Below are positions 57,270 through 64,000 of a stretch of DNA of 64,000 nucleotides, in pieces (within the stretch, counting starts at the first letter, position 1; each line of letters opens with the position of its first letter). Source of the DNA: Amaurobius ferox (Eukaryota > Arthropoda > Arachnida > Araneae > Amaurobiidae). The notes beneath the pieces were generated by a model. It was given only the letters and a program-made list of their open reading frames with translations, did not search any database and was not told where the DNA came from. The translations under genes and the position numbers were made by a program. Location: the NCBI GenBank assembly GCA_951213105.1, contig OX578140.1, positions 32,455,518 through 32,519,517 of the forward strand. The letters run 5' to 3'.

Positions 57270-59050
57270 TATTTGAGAAATAAATAATAAAACGCACTTT
57301 CTCAAATTACAATTTAGCAAGTTATTTACAACAAAATATGAAGTATATTTAAAACGCAGCTCTATCATTTGTACGCATCACGCAACACAACTAATATAAC
57401 CCGTTACACATGTATGTATTATACAGCACAAGTTATTTTATTGCAAATAAGTGCAATAAAATAAATTGTATTTAGTGCCTTGTATTAATAGGTTATTACC
57501 GAAGGCTGTTGTAAATAATGATCAGATACGATATTGATACTGAAATTGCTGCATTTAAAACTATTAACGTTTTGGCCGCAGGAAAATTTTCAAAAATTTA
57601 AAGAAAAATATCAAGCCTGATACTAATATAACCTCGGTAAAAATATATTTTCTTCAAATTGTCTAAACATGAACATACAAACATAAAGGCGCAACAATGA
57701 AATTAAAAATTTTGAAATAATATGGTAATAACGATAGTAACCAACTGGGCCTTTAAAAACCAAATTACTTGAGCAATAAGTAATAAAAACAAATCTTCTC
57801 CAATTAGAATTTAGCAAGAATTTTATTATAAAATATGAGTAAGTATATTTGTAACAGAGCTCTGCCATTTGTATACATCACACAACACAACTAATATAAT
57901 AACCCGTAATAAATTGATGTATTATATAGCACAAGTTCTGGAAATAAGTTCAATAAAATAAATAATGTTTTGCACATTGTATTAATTGCCCATTTACGAA
58001 GTCTGTTGTAAATATAATGTTAAGTTTGCTGCCAAAATTCTTAGTTTTGGTACGACTTTCACTCTAACTGTAAAGTTTGTTTTTCGGGTAAGTAAGTCTG
58101 CCCACTGTAGAACAACTTTTAAAGGCAAGGAAATTCTTGTAAAATATTTTGTCGTAAAACTTTCAATACCAGAAAAAAATTAATAACTGGTATTTGGGTA
58201 TTTTTAATTTTCAAAACTGATATACTATTCTTAATATCGATATCGTTGTACATTAACATATTAACACTTTGCTTACGGTAAAAATTGGAAAAAGATTTAA
58301 CGAAAAATAACAAGGCTTATACTTTAACTTAATTTTAAGAAATTAAATACTTAATTTAATACTTAATTTAATACTTAATTTTAAGAAAATGTCCTGTTAA
58401 CCTATCTAAATATAAACGTGCAAAAAGCATGAATGAATGTAAAAATATTAAATTAATATGATAATGATATTAGTATCCATCTTAGACTTAAAAATTTAAA
58501 TTACTCGAGCAATAAGTAATGAAAACGAGCTTTCTCAGATTACAATTAAGCAAGAATTTTATTATAATATATGAATAAGTGTCATCACAGCTCTGTCATT
58601 TGTACGCTTTGCACAACATAACTGATAAAACCCTTAATAAATTGATATATTATGCTGCACAAGTTCTACAAACAGGTGCCACAAAATAAATTATATGTTG
58701 CGCATTGTAGTAATAGCGCATTTCCGAAGTCTATTGTAAATAATGTTAACTTTGTTGTCAAAATTCTTGAAATTTTTGTACGACTTTCACACTAACTGTA
58801 CAGTTTGTTTTTCGGATAAGTTTGCCTGTTGTAGAACCACTTTTATGGACAAGGAAGTTGAAGATGAACTCAATGCCGGAAGAAAATTGACTGTTATTTC
58901 AGTTCTTATAATTTTTAAAACTAACTTTTTAACTGTTTGTCTAAAACCGGGTTACTGATATTCATACTTATATTACTGTGCTTTAGAATATTAACACTTT
59001 GCTCACAGGAATTTTTCAAAAATTTAAAGAAAATTAACAAATATGATAAT
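57270..59050 (+). repeat. Three large direct repeats (~500, 736 and ~600 bp)
   Basis: GAGCAATAAGTAAT starts copy 2 (57771) and copy 3 (58507), 736 bp apart. A shorter relative starts near 57274. Shared order: CAATTTAGCAAG, GCTCTGCCATTTGTA, CACAACACAACTAATA, ATTAT(A/G)TAGCACAAGTT, TTTACGAAGTCTGTTGTAAA, GTTTGCTGCCAAAATTCTT, TACGACTTTCACTCTAACTG and GTTTGTTTTTCGG. The copies are clearly diverged. No coding frame is kept between them: the small frames at 57986 and 58743 cover the same unit but do not agree. Confidence 0.8.
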
Positions 59051-61113
59051 TGATTGATTCGCATTTTATTTTCGTCTAAATCAGGTGTATAGCGATTTCA
59101 GCTCAAGATTCAATTTAATACCTCCAGGATTTTTGTAGCCCACCAATTGTAAAATGTATTATTAACTGCTGTATTATTAACTGTTAAAAATATTTTAGCA
59201 CTTGTGGGGGGGGGATAAAAAATATCTATGCTAGATACAACAAGTAAAAAAAGGGTATCAACCACTTTCGGGAGCAAAATTATTTTCTTTTAGGGCAAGT
59301 GGGAACAAAACAAGAAATGTCTTGTGAATAAAATATTTACTCATATGATTCAGAAACGGTTCCAAAAGGTCAACTAGAAAAGTAAAACTATAAAGAAATG
59401 AGGAATGAAACAGTGAATGAATAATAGGATGCAAAGCAACTTTTACTCAAATTAAATTAAAAAAATTACAATAAATATATAAGACTACGAAATTAAATAA
59501 TATATCGCAAAAAATAAACGAAACAACAGGCTACTGAAACTAAATAAGCTAACTTCCTCTAAAAAGTGAAACAGAGTAGATAATTATAAAGGAAAGAGAT
59601 TCGTTTCGGTAACTAAAAATGTTGATTTCATCTGGAAATGAAAACAGCAGTTAACTATGACAGAGAAAGAAATAGATTTCGAAAGCTAAATGAACATAAT
59701 TAGGAACATTTCGATCCCCGGGGGAGTTTATGAAGTGAAAATGAGTATAATATTCTACATTTTGTTCCCGAAATAGCATATGGAGTTTTGGCAGCCAAAG
59801 AGAATTGCGGTTGCCCTCTCGGCCTTTTATCAATGAAAAGTACTGTAAGGTAATTCTCAAAGTAAATCCTTACTTTACATGGAAGAGTGGTATAACTGAG
59901 AAAATAAATGGTTTCAATCCAGAAACCCCATGGGCAATTCCCATATCCGTACGAGGGAATTTCGAGATAAGAGTTCAATACTCTACATCTCACAACAAAT
60001 CCATACTTATATATTTTACATGAAGAATGGAAGCAAAACAATTCAAACTAATTATGCAGAGTAATGCTTTGATATTTCATTTCCACTTTCTCATATTCTT
60101 TAAAAAATGTATTATTTTCCTCTGATTTTTCTAATTTGATATTTGGATAGCCAACACGTTTTAAGATCTCCAGGCCACATTTAGCATACTTTTGGGGAAA
60201 TGTCCCTGTGAAGGGACATGGTTCAAGAACGAGCATATGCTGTCTAAATTTTACGTGCAGATACTTAAAATCTAAAATTTTATAGAAATGTTTGCTCTGT
60301 ACGAAAGCTAACTTCTACTAGTTGTTAATCGAATGCATTTCTTGGATACTTTCTAAGAATTGTTAATGTCTCAGCGTCCTTGAAAAGTTTCTTTTAAGGT
60401 GATAACTTTCTGACACTGCGTTAATGTCTTGCTGTTGCTTAATTATTTCCTCTACCATACAATGTCGTTGATCATTAAATATTAACCTGCACGATGTTCA
60501 GAGTATTTATTACATTTTTCCCATTCCACAATAATTTTATGTAAAAGAATTCTCAATGTCATTAAAAAAAATTCTCAATAAAAATAATCAGATTCTTCTT
60601 TAGACACAACTACAAGGTCAATAATATTGCTAGTAGCTTCCTCACATCTTAATTCAAATTAACTGAAATATGCCTTAACACGACTTTCTCATACATAAAA
60701 ATCTAATTTATTGATTTTACAGTACAACTTTTTACATTGGCCGAGCTTGCCGTCAACGTCCATCTCACGTAAAATTTCAGTGCAGTCTGCGGTGGTTTCC
60801 CACAAGTTACATTTACGTAGGAAGGTGGAATCTGGTGTTTTCGCAAGTTTCTATACTTCAAAAATAGGATGGAGATGCAGTTTCAGATGAGAAAGTTTTT
60901 CTTGGGAATATATTTTATGCTTCTAGTTATGATTATGTGCTATTCAAGGCTAAGATAAAAGAAGAATTTGAATTAGAAAATTTACGTAGTGGTTAGGTTT
61001 AGGGGCCAAATATGCTGTTGTATAAGAAAAGAAGTATGTGTATTCTCTGATAATATTAAGAGCGTGAGATAGAATTTAATGTGGTTAAAATGAGCGCGTG
61101 ACATTATATAATG
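59051..61113. other. AT-rich intergenic DNA
   Basis: No supportable gene. A 9-base G run at 59206-59214. AACACGTTTTAAGATCTCC near 60151 recalls part of family B. The opposite-strand frames at 59700-60041 and 59805-60023 are unrecognised. Confidence 0.5.
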
Positions 61114-62531
61114 TACACTAATTCCTATAAAAATTTGCGCACCAAGAAGTAATTGTGGGATTAAAACGAAACTTGGCATAAAGGTGCGTGTCAGGCAGAT
61201 ATGCAATGATTAGAAATACAGCGTGATTACGCATTGCGTGGTGCCACCAGAGGGCGTTGAGCTTCTTTCTCCCTGGCGCAGAAAAAAGGTACGCAGAGGC
61301 TTTTTGCCTGTACTTAATCTGTTGCAGAGGGACGCTTTTTCATTATGGATACCGTTACACAGCATCGAAGACAATATGATCAGCTGTCAGAGTTCGAGAA
61401 GGGGAAAATGGGATGATGGAAGCCGGGTGCTCAGCTCGGCTAGTAGCCAATCACCTAGGCCGTTCTGACTTTACTGTGAGGAGGTGTTGGGACCAGTGGA
61501 CGAGAGAGAGGTCGCATACGCGGAGGCCAGATTCAGGACGCCCTTGGTAGACCAATAGCCGAGAAGACCGTCACTTCACCCGACACGCACGCACAGCGCC
61601 AAGTGCATCATTGTCCGCCATCCGGACACAGGCAGCACCTTCACTACGGGCCCCTGTGTCTATCCATACCATCGCGAGGTGCCTGGCTACAGAACAGTTG
61701 GTATCGCGGCGCCCATTACGTGTGTTGCCAATGGCACCTTTCTCCCCCCCCCCCCATCACCTCCGTTTGGAGTGGTGTCGCGCTCGACAGGATTGAATCG
61801 CAACCGAATGGAACCCGGTCGTCTTCAGTGGCGAATCAAGATTCAATTCGGGCAGTGATGACAACCGTGTACGTGTGTGAAGGGCCCGTGGTGAACGCCA
61901 CAATCCTGCCTTTGCTTTACAGCGGCACACCGCTGCCACAGCTGGTGTGATGTTATGGGGTACCGTCGCATACGATACCCAGTCACCTCTATTATTGATC
62001 CACGGAACCATGACAGCTCAGTGGTACGTTCATGACATCCTTCAGTCACATGTGTTGCCATTCATTGCAGGGCTTCCAGGAGGAATTTATCAACAGGACA
62101 ATGCTCGGCCACACACAGCAAGGGTGTCACAGTAATGCCTCCGCTACATTACCACCCTTCCCTGGTCTACCCAATCCCCAGATTTGACACCGATTGAGCA
62201 TGTCTGGGATCACTTTGGACGGTAAATTGGCAGCCTACGAGTTTGGTCGAATTAGAGGCGCGCTTCCAACAACTGTGGAATGAGATGACCTAGGACACCA
62301 TACGGAACCTGTATGGCACAATGCCCGCCCGTATCGCATCGTATATTCACTCTAGAGGTAGCCCAACAGGGTACTAGAACCTCCATTCATTTGTAGTTTT
62401 TCCTGTAATAAATGATCTTTTTGCTTTCATTTTTGTAATCACTTATATCAACCTTGCACTCACATATATAAAATTTCGCTTGATTCTGACAACTCTTTTT
62501 TGGTGCGCAAATTTTTATGGCAATGAGTGTA
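61114..62531 (+). mobile_element. Tc1-like DNA transposon, inactive
   Basis: TA target duplications at 61114-61115 and 62530-62531 flank a 1414-bp element. The left end CACTAATTCCTATAAAAATT and TGCGCACCAA match the reverse complement of the right end (CACTCATTGCCATAAAAATT, TGCGCACCAA) at about 28 of 31 positions. Length and TA target are those of Tc1/mariner elements. A polyadenylation-like AATAAA lies after the gene. The element is markedly GC-richer than its host sequence, suggesting a more recent arrival than the surrounding repeats. CCACCAGAGGGCG (61244-61256) inside the 5' region is a perfect match to the core CTCF motif. Confidence 0.92.
61345..62377 (+). pseudogene. Tc1-like transposase pseudogene
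   Basis: Starts at ATG 61345. After 23 codons it meets TGA (61414) and continues in the next frame as MMEAGCSARLVANHLGRSDF and VRRCWDQW, a paired-type helix-turn-helix. From 61611 the third frame carries APSLRAPVS, VSRRPLRVLP and LEWCRAR. The catalytic motif usually VFSDES reads VFSGES (61821-61838), so the first acidic residue is Gly. The second, QQDNARPH (Asp 62097-62099), and the Glu in PIEHVWDHFGR (62196-62198) are present with 32 codons between them, a little short of the 34 of classical Tc1. Stops occur near 61794, 61878 and 62133 and after FGR. A 12-base C run (61744-61755) probably marks a further indel. The gene is dead. Confidence 0.93.
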
Positions 62532-63040
62532 TATATAAATATATATATATATATATGTATTCATACCACTTAATAATAAAAGAAACTGTAAGAAACAAGA
62601 ACCCGCCCTTTCCAAAACAGTTTTGAAATCTTAAAGTGGTTTGCGCTAAGTCCCCGCAGGGCCAAAGCTGTACTTTCAGGTCTTAAGTATGTTGACGGAT
62701 CCTAACTCAGATTTGAAGTACGGTTAGGATCCTTCATCAAGGATTGCGTATTTTAAGAGATATTTTATGTTTCTCAAATTTTCCGTTTTATATATTGGAT
62801 TTACTTATTCTACAATTCTAGTGTTCTGTAAGTATCATTTCATTCCTATTACAATGAACATTTAAAATCATTGTTTATGTGCATATCATGAACCAGGGTT
62901 GGACAGTAAAAGTAATGACTGTTATTTTTCGCAAACTGATGGCTGGTCGCGTTATTTTAAAAAAAATGTAGCGGTGCACCAGATAAAAGGAAATAAACGC
63001 TTTACTTTATAATACTCTGTTTCTTTTTAAATATTCCACT
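62532..63040. other. Intergenic DNA with 10-bp hairpin
   Basis: No gene. GGATCCTAAC (62697-62706) and GTTAGGATCC (62723-62732) form a perfect 10-bp stem around a 16-base loop in a GC-richer patch (62640-62740). A TA run follows the Tc1 element at about 62531-62556. Confidence 0.6.
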
Positions 63041-63044
63041 TTTT

Positions 63045-63342
63045 AAAACTTTCAATACTTACTTAAATAAAGCAGACATATGAAAAGTAGATGACTACAT
63101 TGCTTCGAGGGCGTTTCACAACCCTCTTCTTCAGGTTAAAAAACAATGTCTTCTTTTAATAACCTCTAGGGAAGAGCTGCAGTTTTTCCAGACAGTTCAT
63201 TGTAAACAGTTCTTCCTTAGCGGATGTTAAAGGAAGACATTGTTTTATGGCCTGAAGAAGAGGGTTGTGAAACGCCCTCGAAATAATTACAGTCACCCAA
63301 TTTTCATATGCCTGCTTTATTTAAGGAAGTATTGAAAGTTTT
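63045..63342. mobile_element. Foldback element with ~115-bp arms
   Basis: 63045-63160 and 63224-63342 are inverted copies. Outer ends are AAAACTTTCAATACTT and its complement; inside lie AATAAAGCAG, CGAGGGCGTTTCACAACCCT and CTTCTTCAGG and their complements; the innermost is CAATGTCTTC. The arms are imperfect, with small indels. The spacer is about 63 bp. No protein is encoded and no target duplication is clear. Confidence 0.8.
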
Positions 63343-63840
63343 ATTCTCACAAGCAGCAGTTTTATTTATTGTGATTCCACTTTTAATTCACAAATTTTAA
63401 CCTTTTAATTTCCGCATTTATTATTATTATTAAATTTCTTGTAATTTTTCATTTGTATTTAAAATTTTAATATTTAAATTAGTTTTTAATGAGAATGAAT
63501 GCGTAAATGTGTTTAGTTATCTGCACTTTTCTTGACAAATGAAATCCAATCAAAACTTCTGAATTTGAAAAACATCCAAATGTTTCTCCGTTCCTTAATT
63601 AAATGTTTTATATCCTGTGCGACCCCTGGTTATGTTAAAAAAAATTTAATTTCAATTTCTGCTGAATTTTTCGTGCCGAGTTAAAAAGCAATTTCCTGTT
63701 CAAAATTACGATCAAATGCTTGAATTACAGCTATAATTGCTGTACAATCGTCAACAGAAGTCGAATATGAAAATTTGTAAATTTTGAAAATTAATGGAAT
63801 AACAAATTAAAAAAAATCGCATTATGTGTTCAAAATATCA
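63343..63840. other. AT-rich intergenic DNA
   Basis: Nothing recognised. Confidence 0.5.
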
Positions 63841-63841
63841 C

Positions 63842-64000
63842 TAAGCTCCCAATAAGTTAATTAATAAATAACTTATAAAGTAACTTATTGGGAAACTGTA
63901 ACCAATAAAGTAAGGAAAATGTAACCAATAAAGTCACTTGTTGGGAAAATGTAATCAATAAAGCCACTTATTGGGAAAATGTAACCATTAAAGTAACTTA
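63842..64000 (+). repeat. 30-bp tandem repeat, continues past window end
   Basis: Units of (C/A)ACTTATTGGGAAAATGTAA + CCAATAAAGT, about 30 bases each, from about 63877, with a shorter diverged lead-in from 63842. CCAATAAGT and ACTTATTGG are complementary, so adjacent units can pair. The array is cut by the window end. Confidence 0.88.

Noticed and set aside
63225..63290. Hammerhead ribozyme in the foldback arm (CTGAAGA...stem...GAAA)
   Set aside because: The CUGANGA and GAAA blocks and a GAGGG/CCCTC stem are present, but an extra A precedes the stem, the other arm reads GAAG, and no partner for stem III or cleavage site was found.

Overview
The window looks like non-coding, repeat-rich DNA from an animal genome. 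It is strongly A+T-rich, has no dense gene array, carries long TA, TG and GA microsatellites, and is filled with decayed transposons, SINEs, MITE-like elements and tandem repeats. A Tc1/mariner-type element and tRNA/5S-derived SINEs fit an arthropod. A chelicerate such as a spider is my best guess from the general look of these repeats, but nothing here proves it. No complete protein-coding host gene can be supported. Nearly all open frames of 60-150 codons are chance frames in AT-rich or microsatellite DNA.

Layout. 1-5000: a SINE with a 5S rRNA-derived head (minus strand), a small pogo-like MITE, a long TA microsatellite block and a reverse-transcriptase-like fragment. 5000-9200: a short GC-richer segment with a perfect RFX X-box, then a ~1.3 kb dispersed repeat, then a GC-rich island with a CRE. 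9200-19000: family B repeat, a second 5S-headed SINE, a hAT-type MITE with an 8-bp target duplication, a 37-bp minisatellite (14 copies), a degenerate tandem array and a possible solo LTR. 19100-23930: a GC-rich island with a heat-shock-element-like palindrome, then about 4.1 kb of 121-bp satellite with higher-order structure. 23900-30000: more family B, a decayed pogo/Tigger element, the inverted partner of the 5.5-6.8 kb repeat, and a third SINE fragment. 30000-40700: mostly featureless AT-rich DNA with two weak candidate first exons, two CRE-bearing islands, a tRNA-headed SINE relative and a 42-bp SINE stub between perfect target duplications. 41000-50000: family B with its microsatellite, a recent 320-bp tandem duplication and a hAT-like MITE. 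50100-51130: a ~760-bp foldback element whose left arm was later hit by a tRNA-derived SINE. 52700-59050: five separate tandem-repeat systems. 61100-62530: a nearly full-length but dead Tc1-like transposon. 63000-64000: a second foldback and a 30-bp tandem array that runs off the end.

The most interesting result is the SINE family. Its best copy is a near-complete 5S rRNA-like head (about 117 nt) joined to a tRNA-like segment with a recognisable A box, then a body of its own and an ACAAC-repeat tail. One relative at 39.4 kb keeps the tRNA-like part and body but shows no 5S part. This 5S-tRNA chimeric layout parallels AmnSINE1 of vertebrates, but in what appears to be an arthropod. The copies also show its mode of movement: 13-bp and 14-15-bp target duplications and severe 5' truncation.
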